Assembly: GCA_029225485.1 (NCBI GenBank)
Contig: JAQXWO010000125.1
Span: forward strand, 1-34,810
DNA: 34,810 bases
Reading direction: 5' to 3'
Source: Lachnospiraceae bacterium
GTDB lineage: Bacteria; Bacillota; Clostridia; Lachnospirales; Lachnospiraceae
The notes under the pieces were generated by a model. It did not search any database. It was not told the origin of the DNA and was given only the letters and a program-made list of their open reading frames with translations. The translations under genes were made by a program, and so were the position numbers. Positions 26,934-34,810 of the stretch are shown here, in pieces. The stretch's first letter is position 1, and each line of letters opens with the position of its first letter.

Positions 26934-27922
26934 TTGTCATTCCCCCTCTTCCCATATCTGTGGCAGCAGACACATCCGCTTCCTGTATCATACAATTCCG
27001 GTTCTTCTTCCAGACACCGTTTTTCCGTATAGGGACACCGCTCTGCAAACAGACAGCCCCTGTGTTCCTTTGTGAGATCCGGCACCATTCCTTTGATCAT
27101 GTACAGTTCCTTTCCCTCCTCATCCGAGAGCCTCGGCACGGATTTCAGCAGCGCCTCGGTATAAGGATGAAGGGGATTGGCAAAAATGGATTGTCTCGTC
27201 CCGTATTCCACGATCCTGCCTGCATACATGATAATGATCCGCTCCGCTACCTGGGAGATCACGCCCAGATCATGGGTGATCAGCATGACTGACATTCCTG
27301 TCTTTTTCTGGAGCTCGGCGATCAGCTTCAGGATCTGGGCCTGCACGGTCACATCCAGGGCTGTCGTCGGCTCGTCGCAGATCAGCAGATTCGGATGACA
27401 GGCCAGAGCAATGGCGATCATCACTCTCTGACGCATACCGCCGGAGAGCTGATGGGGATATTCGTGGTATCTCTGCTGCGGCTCCGGGATCTTGACCAGC
27501 TTCAGCATATCGATGGCCCGTTTCTTCGCCTCCGCTCTGGAAACAGATTCATGGATCCGGATGGTCTCTTCGATCTGTTTTCCCACGGTCATCACCGGAT
27601 TAAGGGAGGTCATGGGTTCCTGAAAGATCATGGCAATACGGCTTCCCCGGATCTCACGCATTTCTTTTTTACTTTTTCCCAGAAGATTTTCCCCCTGAAA
27701 CCGGATTTCCCCGGACACGATCTTTCCGGGCGGATCCGGCACAAGCTGCATGATGGAAAGTGCCGTCATGCTCTTTCCACAGCCGGATTCTCCGACTACC
27801 CCAAGGGTCTCGCCTTTTTTGATATCAAACGTGATGCCATCAAGTGCTTTCGATATTCCCTGTTCCAGGTACAGATATGTATGCAGATCCTTTACTTCAA
27901 GCAGTTTTTCCTTCTCTGTCAT
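26930..27922 (-). CDS. oppD: Oligopeptide ABC transporter ATPase (OppD-like)
   Basis: GESGCGKSMTALSIM, LSGGMRQRVMIA, CDEPTTALDVT. Confidence 0.93.
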   Translation of the reverse strand: MTEKEKLLEVKDLHTYLYLEQGISKALDGITFDIKKGETLGVVGESGCGKSMTALSIMQLVPDPPGKIVSGEIRFQGENLLGKSKKEMREIRGSRIAMIFQEPMTSLNPVMTVGKQIEETIRIHESVSRAEAKKRAIDMLKLVKIPEPQQRYHEYPHQLSGGMRQRVMIAIALACHPNLLICDEPTTALDVTVQAQILKLIAELQKKTGMSVMLITHDLGVISQVAERIIIMYAGRIVEYGTRQSIFANPLHPYTEALLKSVPRLSDEEGKELYMIKGMVPDLTKEHRGCLFAERCPYTEKRCLEEEPELYDTGSGCVCCHRYGKRGNDK

Positions 27923-27935
27923 TGTCCGGCACCTC

Positions 27936-28844
27936 CTAACGGTTCTTCATCTTCGGGTCAAGCGCATCCCGCAGGGCATCTCCCAGCGTATTGAAGGCAA
28001 GCACCGTGATCATGATCGCAATACCCGGATAAATAGAAAACATAGGCTGCTGACGCAGAAAGGTCCGGGCCGTACTGATCATCTCGCCCCAGCTGGCCGT
28101 GGGCGGCGCCACTCCGAGTCCCAGAAAGCTCAAAGTCGCCTCCAGCATAATATCACTTGGAATATCCAGTGTCGTGATCACAATGATCGTAGAAAGACAG
28201 TTGGGGATCATATGGCGCAGCATGATCTGCAGATTTCCCGCCCCTGCCGCTCTGGCAGCTTCCACATATTCTCTGTTGCGCAGCTGCAGGACATTGCTCC
28301 GGATCAGTCTGGCATGGCCCGTCCAGCCGATCACACCGATGGCAATGAACACATTGGTGATCCCCTGCCCCAGGATAAACATCACCGCAATCGCAAACAG
28401 AATAAACGGGAAGGACGCAAAGATCTCAATCACTCTGGAAAGCACCGTATCCACTTTTCCTCCGAAATATCCGGCTGCCGTACCTACGATCACGCCGATC
28501 GTAACGGCAATAGCCTCCGCCACAACACCGACAGACAGAGACACTCTGGCACCGTAGATCAGCCGTGAAAAAATATCTCTTCCGTAATTATCTGTTCCCA
28601 GCAAATGCTCCATGGAAGGGGATGCGAATTTGTTGAGCACATCCTGCTTATAAGGATCGCAGGGAGCAATGACCGGCGCCAGGATCGCCGCGATCGCCAG
28701 CAGACAGATCACCGCCAGACTGAGCATTGCCGCCTTGTTTTTCCGGAACCTTTTCCATGCATCCTTCATAAGGCTGGACGAATCCGCGCTGGATATCCCC
28801 GCCTCTTCATATAGTTTTTTCCTGTTCCACATACCTTTCAGCAT
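27936..28844 (-). CDS. oppC: Oligopeptide ABC transporter permease (OppC-like)
   Basis: LLGTDNYGRDIFSRLIYGARVSL; EAARAAGAGNLQIMLRHMIPN. Confidence 0.94.
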   Translation of the reverse strand: MLKGMWNRKKLYEEAGISSADSSSLMKDAWKRFRKNKAAMLSLAVICLLAIAAILAPVIAPCDPYKQDVLNKFASPSMEHLLGTDNYGRDIFSRLIYGARVSLSVGVVAEAIAVTIGVIVGTAAGYFGGKVDTVLSRVIEIFASFPFILFAIAVMFILGQGITNVFIAIGVIGWTGHARLIRSNVLQLRNREYVEAARAAGAGNLQIMLRHMIPNCLSTIIVITTLDIPSDIMLEATLSFLGLGVAPPTASWGEMISTARTFLRQQPMFSIYPGIAIMITVLAFNTLGDALRDALDPKMKNR

Positions 28845-28858
28845 ATTTGTCCTCCTTC

Positions 28859-29818
28859 CTATTCCACACGTACTCTCGGATCAATCACTCCATAGAGCAG
28901 GTCTATACAGAGATTAATGAGAACAAAAAGTGCCGCCGTGTACAGAACCGTTCCCTGAATGACCGGAATATCTCTCACCATGATGGCATTAATGGCAATT
29001 TTTCCGATTCCGGAAATAGAGAAAATCGTCTCGATAATCATGGAACCAGTCAGGATCGACTTGATCTGTGTACCGGATAAAGTCACGATGGGAATCGCCG
29101 CATTCCGCATGACGTGTTTCAGAATGACCGCCCATTCTCTCACACCCTTGGAGCGGGCTGTTTTGACATAATCCTGAGAGATAGCCTCCAGCACGTTCGT
29201 ACGCACAAGCCTTGCCATGGACCCGGCGTAAGTAGACCCCAGTGCGATCGTAGGAAGAATATAACCGGTCCAGGATTTCAGTCCTGAAATGGGAAGCAGC
29301 CCCAGCTGCAGGCCGAAAATAATCTGGAATACGATGGCGATCCAGAATACCGGAAGGGAGATGCCAAGCATAGCCAGGATCATCATGAAATGATCGATCC
29401 ATTTTCCATGAAATACGGCCGCGATCGTTCCGCAGAAAAGACCTGCGACTGCGGAAAATACAAAGGCCAGGCCACCCAGCTTCAGGGTGGTTTTTAATCC
29501 GGACACCAGCATGTCCAGAACGGGCATCTTTTCAAAGTAGCTGTTTCCCAGATCCCCCCTCAGCGCATCCAGCACAAAATTCACATACTGCACCGGCAGC
29601 GGCTGATCCAGTCCCCATTCATGTCTCAGGTTTTCCACCGCCTGGGGGGAAGCATTCTTGTCCAGCATGACTGCCACCGGATCCCCGGGAATGACATTCA
29701 GCAGCAGGAAAGTCACCAGCGTCACCCCAATCAGTACGATGAAGGCCTGCCCGCATCTTTTAACGATATATTTCAGCATAGTCAAATCCTTTCTGAAAAA
29801 CTGTGAAGGGCCGCCCAT
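28859..29818 (-). CDS. oppB: Oligopeptide ABC transporter permease (OppB-like)
   Basis: LNVIPGDPVAVML; YVKTARSKGVREWAVILKHVMRNAAIPIVT. Likely start MLKYIVKRCG at about 29779. Confidence 0.94.
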   Translation of the reverse strand: MGGPSQFFRKDLTMLKYIVKRCGQAFIVLIGVTLVTFLLLNVIPGDPVAVMLDKNASPQAVENLRHEWGLDQPLPVQYVNFVLDALRGDLGNSYFEKMPVLDMLVSGLKTTLKLGGLAFVFSAVAGLFCGTIAAVFHGKWIDHFMMILAMLGISLPVFWIAIVFQIIFGLQLGLLPISGLKSWTGYILPTIALGSTYAGSMARLVRTNVLEAISQDYVKTARSKGVREWAVILKHVMRNAAIPIVTLSGTQIKSILTGSMIIETIFSISGIGKIAINAIMVRDIPVIQGTVLYTAALFVLINLCIDLLYGVIDPRVRVE

Positions 29819-29864
29819 GCAGCCCTTCTGTTTTTCTTATGTACTGAGCATCTTCGGATTTCGA

Positions 29865-31478
29865 TTACTTGATGACCGCATTTTCGTAGCTGTACAGGAA
29901 ATCGCTCTTGTAAATCACGCCTTCTACGTTATCTGCCACCATATAATACTCGGATGCACAGAACAGCGGAACCTCCGCATAATATTCGGTTGTCAGCCAT
30001 CTCTCAAGATCAGAATAGAAGGTTGCTTTTTCTTCCGGATCTGTGATCAGACGTCCGCTTTCTACCTGCTCATCATACCATGCAGAATCCTCTGCATTGA
30101 ATTCAGAGCTGAAACCATTTGCAAAATTGTCGGATACGGAGCTGTGATACAGCAGATACAGATACATATCCGGGTCCACATAATCTGCATACCAGGTGAT
30201 CATGTACATCTGAGTACCGCCGTCCTGTTTTCTCTTCTCTGCCCAGCTGCCCGGATCACAAAGCTCCAGTTCCATATGGATATTGGACTCTTCCAGCTGT
30301 GCCTGAAGTACCTGGAAGCATTCTACGATTTCGTCCGTATTCTTGACTGCCGCCGTGAAGGTCAGGCCGTCCTCATAACCTGCTTCTGCCAGAAGCTCTT
30401 TCGCCTTCTCCGGATTGTACTCATGGACCGGATTGCTCTCGTTATAGCCCGGGATTCCTTTCGGGATCAGGCTGTTGGCCGGAGTGTGTGCCCCTTCATA
30501 ATAGCCATTGCAAAGGCTGTCAAGGTCGATGGCATAAGCAATCGCCTCACGTACCAGCACATTGTCAAAGGGCTCGATAGCCATATTAAAGTGCAGCGCC
30601 CAGATACCCATGAACTCCTGATATTTCACATTGTCAGCCAGATCCGGATCGTTCAGGTAGCCCGGTGCCAGGGAAGTAGGAAGTGAGCAGACATCAATAT
30701 TTCCTGCTTCAAATTCCATCAGCGCTGTGCTTTCATCCATATTGGTGATCACGATCTTGTCTGTGGTCTTTGCGCCATCCCAGTAATCCTCAAATTTGGT
30801 AAGAACGATTTCTTCCTTCGGAGTAAAACTCTCTACCTGATAGGAACCGCAGCCTACATACGTCTCAAGTCCCCAGGCATCTCCTGCTGCCTCACAGGCT
30901 TCCTGAGAGATGATTCCCAGAGGAGAGGCTGCCAGAATGGAAGTAAACGCAGAGAACGGATAGTTCAGTTCGATGGTAAATGTATAATCATCCACCTTCT
31001 GAATACCGGAAACCTCTGTGGCAGAACCGTCTTCCACCTCATAAGCGCCCTTGATGACATCGTCACACAGCCATACCATGTTGCTCTCTGTGGCCGGGTT
31101 GAAAAAGCGGTTGAAGGTAAAGATGACATCGTCCGCCGTCAGCTCCGTGCCGTCATGGAATTTCACACCCTCCCGCAGCTTGCAGGTATAAGTCAGTCCA
31201 TCCTCGGAAACTTCCGGGAAATCAGCCAGCAGCTGGGGATAAAGCTCCAGATCCTCTTCTTTTTTCGCCATCAGAGTATCCGTGATCGTATCAGAGATCT
31301 GGAATACTGTGTTCTGAGAGGTAATCATGACATCCATATTGCCCAGAACATCCAGCGCGATGCCCACACGCAGTGTAGTCTCATCTTCTGCCGCCATCAC
31401 CGGTGACATCGCCCCAAAGATGCCTGCCGCCATCGTGCCTGAAAGAAACATTGCAAGTAATCTCTTCGTTGTCTTCAT
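29865..31478 (-). CDS. oppA: Oligopeptide/dipeptide ABC transporter substrate-binding protein (family 5, OppA-like)
   Basis: LLADFPEVSEDGLTYTCKLREGVKFHDGTELTADDVIFTFNRF; SD AGAGGAGG before MKTTKRLLAM. Confidence 0.93.
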   Translation of the reverse strand: MKTTKRLLAMFLSGTMAAGIFGAMSPVMAAEDETTLRVGIALDVLGNMDVMITSQNTVFQISDTITDTLMAKKEEDLELYPQLLADFPEVSEDGLTYTCKLREGVKFHDGTELTADDVIFTFNRFFNPATESNMVWLCDDVIKGAYEVEDGSATEVSGIQKVDDYTFTIELNYPFSAFTSILAASPLGIISQEACEAAGDAWGLETYVGCGSYQVESFTPKEEIVLTKFEDYWDGAKTTDKIVITNMDESTALMEFEAGNIDVCSLPTSLAPGYLNDPDLADNVKYQEFMGIWALHFNMAIEPFDNVLVREAIAYAIDLDSLCNGYYEGAHTPANSLIPKGIPGYNESNPVHEYNPEKAKELLAEAGYEDGLTFTAAVKNTDEIVECFQVLQAQLEESNIHMELELCDPGSWAEKRKQDGGTQMYMITWYADYVDPDMYLYLLYHSSVSDNFANGFSSEFNAEDSAWYDEQVESGRLITDPEEKATFYSDLERWLTTEYYAEVPLFCASEYYMVADNVEGVIYKSDFLYSYENAVIK

Positions 31479-31521
31479 AATCGTTCCTCCTCTTCGACAT
31501 AACCAGAAGCCTGCCTGCCGC

Positions 31522-31555
31522 AAAAAAAAGACGCCTTGATTTCTCAAAGCGTCTT
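31522..31555 (-). terminator. Intrinsic terminator within the oppA 5' leader (candidate attenuator)
   Basis: Minus strand AAGACGCTTTGA gaaa TCAAGGCGTCTTTTTTTT, 12-bp stem, 8 T. Confidence 0.8.
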
Positions 31556-31585
31556 CGCTGCACGTAAACTTTTTCTGTTGGGCAG

Positions 31586-31615
31586 ATTATAAGTCCGCAG
31601 AATCCGTCCTGTCAA
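31586..31615 (-). promoter_or_regulatory. Candidate sigma-A promoter of the opp operon
   Basis: Minus strand TTGACA - 18 bp - TATAAT, upstream of the 31522-31555 terminator. Confidence 0.7.
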
Positions 31616-31706
31616 TCACGAATAATAAGAACATATTTCTTAGGTTTTTTCTTTTCGACATACCAAATATTTTTTATTCCGGCAGGAAAATCTCCTATTT
31701 TTTGAG

Positions 31707-33407
31707 TCACGATCCGATCAGTACTTTCTTCCCCTGAAAAGCAAGTCCATAGCTGCGGATATGCTCTTTCGGAATCCCCCGTGCAGTAAGCTGTGCGGCA
31801 TACTGTTTTCTGTCAATCTGTCTGAGTGCCTCCTGTACAGTATCCTCCAGCGTCTTCTCCTCATCCGGATCATACACCTTAAACTCCATGATAATTGCAT
31901 CATCCTTCTCCGGATTCCTGGGCTCCAGCATCACATCGTATCTGCCGAATCCGCTTTCCCTGTTGGATGTAATTACATACCTGCTCTGGAGATCCACGAT
32001 CAGTCCCAGTACAAAACCGTGATAGAAACGCTCCGGCTCCTCTCCGGAAGGCCGCTGTCCCGTATCAAAATAACTGAATGTATTCAATGCCACACGGTTC
32101 ATATACGCATTCATTGCTTTTTTGTCTCCCGCAAGCAATGCTTTCACGAAATCATTATAATCGCCTCTGGAAGTCCGGAACCATCCGCGCACCATACCGC
32201 AGAACATGCGCTTCACTTCATAGTTGGTAAGGGTCAGCTCATATTCGTCTTCTTCCCCGTACTCTGAATCTTCATTCTGTTCACAGCTCAGCACCTTGAG
32301 ATAGCCGCTTGCCAGAAGCAGACTCCAGATAGCAGTCTCATCCGCATCCAGCTGACTGTATACGATCTGTTCATCTATGGAAGTCCGTATAACTTCTCCC
32401 CTCAGCAATGATTCAAACTTTTCTTTGATGCCCCCGTCCCCTTCACGCAAAAGTTTTCCTACAAGACTGTTGGAACTGGTATTGGCCCAGTAAGTACTGT
32501 ATTTTCCTTTATCTATAAAATTCAAAATTGACCATGGATTATAAACATCTTTCTGATTTCCAAAAATAAACCCATCATACCAATATTTTACCTGCTCTTT
32601 TTCTCCTGAAAGCCCACACTCCTCCAGTGCAGCAAAAACCTCTTCTTCGGTGAACCCAAAAGAAGCTGCATACTTTTCTGATGTGGTAGTCACAACTTCC
32701 AGATTATTCAGATCAGAGAATATCGACTCCTTACTGACTCTGGTAATCCCGGTCATAAGAGCCCTCTCCAGATACGGATTTGTCTTGAATGCCGAATTGA
32801 ACATGCTTCTTGTAAGCCCCACCAGTTCATCCCAGTATCCATCCACATATGCTTCCTGCATAGGCGTGTCATACTCATCCAGAAGAATAATGACCTTTTT
32901 CCCATAGTACCTGTACAGATACTCAGACATCTGATAGAGAGACGCCGTCAGATCCGGATTACTGATCTTTTCTCCCAGAATCCGTGCAAAATAAGCCTGG
33001 TCTGCATCTGACAGTGCTTCACTCTCTTTCAGGAAAGAATACTTTATATAGAGATTCCTGATGATCTGACAGATCCTCTCCCTTGTATCGGCAAAATTCA
33101 TCTCCTTTACTCTGGCAAAGGAAAGACTGATCACCGGATAAGTTCCCTGCATTTCTCTGTATTTTGCATCTTTCCAGATAGAAAGCCCCTCGAACAGGTC
33201 GCTCCGGTCTGCATATTCCACAGAGAAAAACTGCTCCGTCATACTCATATTCAGAGTTTTTCCAAAACGCCTCGGGCGGGTGATCAGCGTCACATCGTCT
33301 CCGTTTTCCCACCACTCTTTCAAAAATGCAGTTTTATCGATATAGAAATAATCATTCTCCCTTATTTTTTCAAAGCTTTGTAAACCAATCGCTACCGTTC
33401 TTGCCAT
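31707..33407 (-). CDS. AAA-ATPase_like / PD-(D/E)XK nuclease-superfamily (DUF1703) protein
   Basis: LITRPRRFGKTLNMSMTEQFF (Walker A), KVIILLDEYDTPM (Walker B), C-terminal GRYDVMLEPRNPEKDDAIIMEFKVYD nuclease-like motif. Confidence 0.92.
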   Translation of the reverse strand: MARTVAIGLQSFEKIRENDYFYIDKTAFLKEWWENGDDVTLITRPRRFGKTLNMSMTEQFFSVEYADRSDLFEGLSIWKDAKYREMQGTYPVISLSFARVKEMNFADTRERICQIIRNLYIKYSFLKESEALSDADQAYFARILGEKISNPDLTASLYQMSEYLYRYYGKKVIILLDEYDTPMQEAYVDGYWDELVGLTRSMFNSAFKTNPYLERALMTGITRVSKESIFSDLNNLEVVTTTSEKYAASFGFTEEEVFAALEECGLSGEKEQVKYWYDGFIFGNQKDVYNPWSILNFIDKGKYSTYWANTSSNSLVGKLLREGDGGIKEKFESLLRGEVIRTSIDEQIVYSQLDADETAIWSLLLASGYLKVLSCEQNEDSEYGEEDEYELTLTNYEVKRMFCGMVRGWFRTSRGDYNDFVKALLAGDKKAMNAYMNRVALNTFSYFDTGQRPSGEEPERFYHGFVLGLIVDLQSRYVITSNRESGFGRYDVMLEPRNPEKDDAIIMEFKVYDPDEEKTLEDTVQEALRQIDRKQYAAQLTARGIPKEHIRSYGLAFQGKKVLIGS

Positions 33408-33443
33408 AAATCTCCCCCCAGTTACGGACTTTTCTGTTTTTAT

Positions 33444-33617
33444 GATGCCAGGGTCAAAAGCCATAAACCACAATGTGCTTGCACAAAAGTGGTTTTATGG
33501 CTTAGTGACCCGCCAGATATGAGGATAAAAGTGGAGCGTAAGCTCCGCGATATCCGAATATCGGGCAGGAGTGTGGGAGTGCGCAGCACGGAACACTCCG
33601 TCAGGCATCTTTTGACC
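33444..33617 (+). ncRNA. Structured RNA-like element, copy B (174 nt), same architecture as 10366-10539
   Basis: GATGCC(33444-49)/GGCATC(33604-09) crosses GGTCAAAAG(33452-60)/CTTTTGACC(33609-17). HP1 CCATAAACCAC...GTGGTTTTATGG with apex GTGC-tt-GCAC; HP2 GGAGC-gtaa-GCTCC; mini-HP CCGAataTCGG; HP4 GGAGTGT ggga GTGC gca GCAC gga ACACTCC. Confidence 0.6.
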
Positions 33618-33674
33618 TTAACATCTTTTTATACTAGCATGGGAATCTTCAAAAAGCAAGACGGAGCAACAGAG

Positions 33675-34810
33675 TCAGGAAGTCTCCTCCTGCAGCAGTC
33701 CCAGTACTGCCGCGATCACCTGTGCCTGCACCCTGGCCAGATAATCATTCGGGTGATTCAGCCAGTTGCCAGTCAGATCTGCGTATCGCTTTTTCTTCTG
33801 CAACTCTCTTTGTATTTCCTGCACATCCGCCAGAATGACGCCTTCCCGGCAGAGTCCCTTCAGTGCGTCGGAATATTCTCCCTGGTACGCATCGAAATAC
33901 ACAGGCGCTGTATGAGCCAGTGCGTTGGGCAGGGTGGTGGCGATCAGCAGAAACTCTGTATCCGGGCTGGTCTTCCGGATCTTCTCCATCAGATGCTCTG
34001 TCTTCCGGGCAAATTCCGGTCCCGGACAGCGATCATTCATGCCAAATCCAAGGATGACCAGATCCGGCCGGTATGCTGCCACCCGCTTTTCTGCATGGGC
34101 AATGGCCCATTCGCTGTCTACCCCGCCAACCGAGACGTTGTGAAACTCTACCGGACTCTCCCACTTTTTCCGCATCTGATCCAGAACCAGTTCCGGCCAG
34201 ACGGGCTGCCCCGGCTGCTGCCCGTAGATCCCGCTGCAGTCCCAGCCACAGGAGATACTGTCCCCGTACAAAATGATCTGCACCGGCTCTTTCTTTTTCA
34301 GTTTTTCCGAAAACCGCGGAAGCTGGTCCAGTTCACATACCGGAATGATACCTTTCCACACATCCTTTGTGGTATAAGTCACCACTGCCATCCATTTTGT
34401 CACCTTCTCCGGATGACAGATGGCTCCCAGGTTCAGATATTTTCCATCCACAGAAGCGACCGGTCCAAAATCCAGCTTCACCGGATTGTTCTGAAGCGCT
34501 TCCTCTGCCGTTTCCTGATCCGGATGGAAAAAGTACTCCCATCCCGTATGAGGAATCCGGCTGTGTTCCGTCAGTACCAGCCTTCCCTTTTCCACCCGGT
34601 AATCCCGTCCCTCTTCATACAGGACTGTGCGGTCATAGCTTTCCACTCGCAGAATCTTTTCCGGCTCATACAGAAATGGAGCGCTGCACTGGTCTCCCTC
34701 TTCTATCATGGCAAAAGTCTCTGCGTACTGCAGGCCGCCGCCCCACACCAGCTCCGGTTCCTGCCCGGAGGGCGCTGTCTTTCCTTCCAGGCTGCCGCAA
34801 ATCAGATCCA
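33675..34810 (-). CDS. SGNH/GDSL-family hydrolase (partial; reading frame open through the window edge)
   Basis: IILYGDSISCGWDCSG, VGGVDSEWAIAHAEKRVAAYRPDLVILGFGMND, LNHPNDYLARVQAQVI (Ser...Asp-His). Minus-strand frame has no stop between 34748 and 34810. Confidence 0.88.
   Translation of the reverse strand, partial: DLICGSLEGKTAPSGQEPELVWGGGLQYAETFAMIEEGDQCSAPFLYEPEKILRVESYDRTVLYEEGRDYRVEKGRLVLTEHSRIPHTGWEYFFHPDQETAEEALQNNPVKLDFGPVASVDGKYLNLGAICHPEKVTKWMAVVTYTTKDVWKGIIPVCELDQLPRFSEKLKKKEPVQIILYGDSISCGWDCSGIYGQQPGQPVWPELVLDQMRKKWESPVEFHNVSVGGVDSEWAIAHAEKRVAAYRPDLVILGFGMNDRCPGPEFARKTEHLMEKIRKTSPDTEFLLIATTLPNALAHTAPVYFDAYQGEYSDALKGLCREGVILADVQEIQRELQKKKRYADLTGNWLNHPNDYLARVQAQVIAAVLGLLQEETS

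Overview
This looks like a chromosomal window from a gut Lachnospiraceae-type Clostridia; the taxon is inferred from gene content and style. Most coding content is housekeeping or transport: glgP, ileS, a TPP-riboswitch HMP/thiamine-precursor ABC operon, a complete oppABCDF-like operon with an M19 dipeptidase, two identical tRNA-Glu(CUC) genes, a PHP-domain protein, a Cof-type HAD hydrolase, a PatB/MalY aminotransferase and an SGNH hydrolase. There is also a partial type IV pilus/T2SS-like cluster (GspF plus pilin-like ORFs), an AAA-ATPase_like/PD-(D/E)XK protein, and a large InlB-B-repeat surface protein. The strongest unexplained signal is a pair of intergenic elements (10366-10539 and 33444-33617), each exactly 174 nt. 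Their stems have diverged but remain compensatory, they share the near-identical block GRGAGTGCGCAGCACGGA, and they have the same crossing (pseudoknot-type) end pairing. I interpret them as copies of a structured, possibly mobile noncoding RNA; HEARO/omegaRNA-like is a hypothesis only. Other notable items are a c-di-GMP-I riboswitch plus terminator controlling a secreted M34/PPEP-like zinc metallopeptidase, a 165-bp long-hairpin repeat with CTAG ends present in two inverted copies, a second unrelated ~159-bp hairpin next to one of them, and a promoter-terminator leader in front of oppA.
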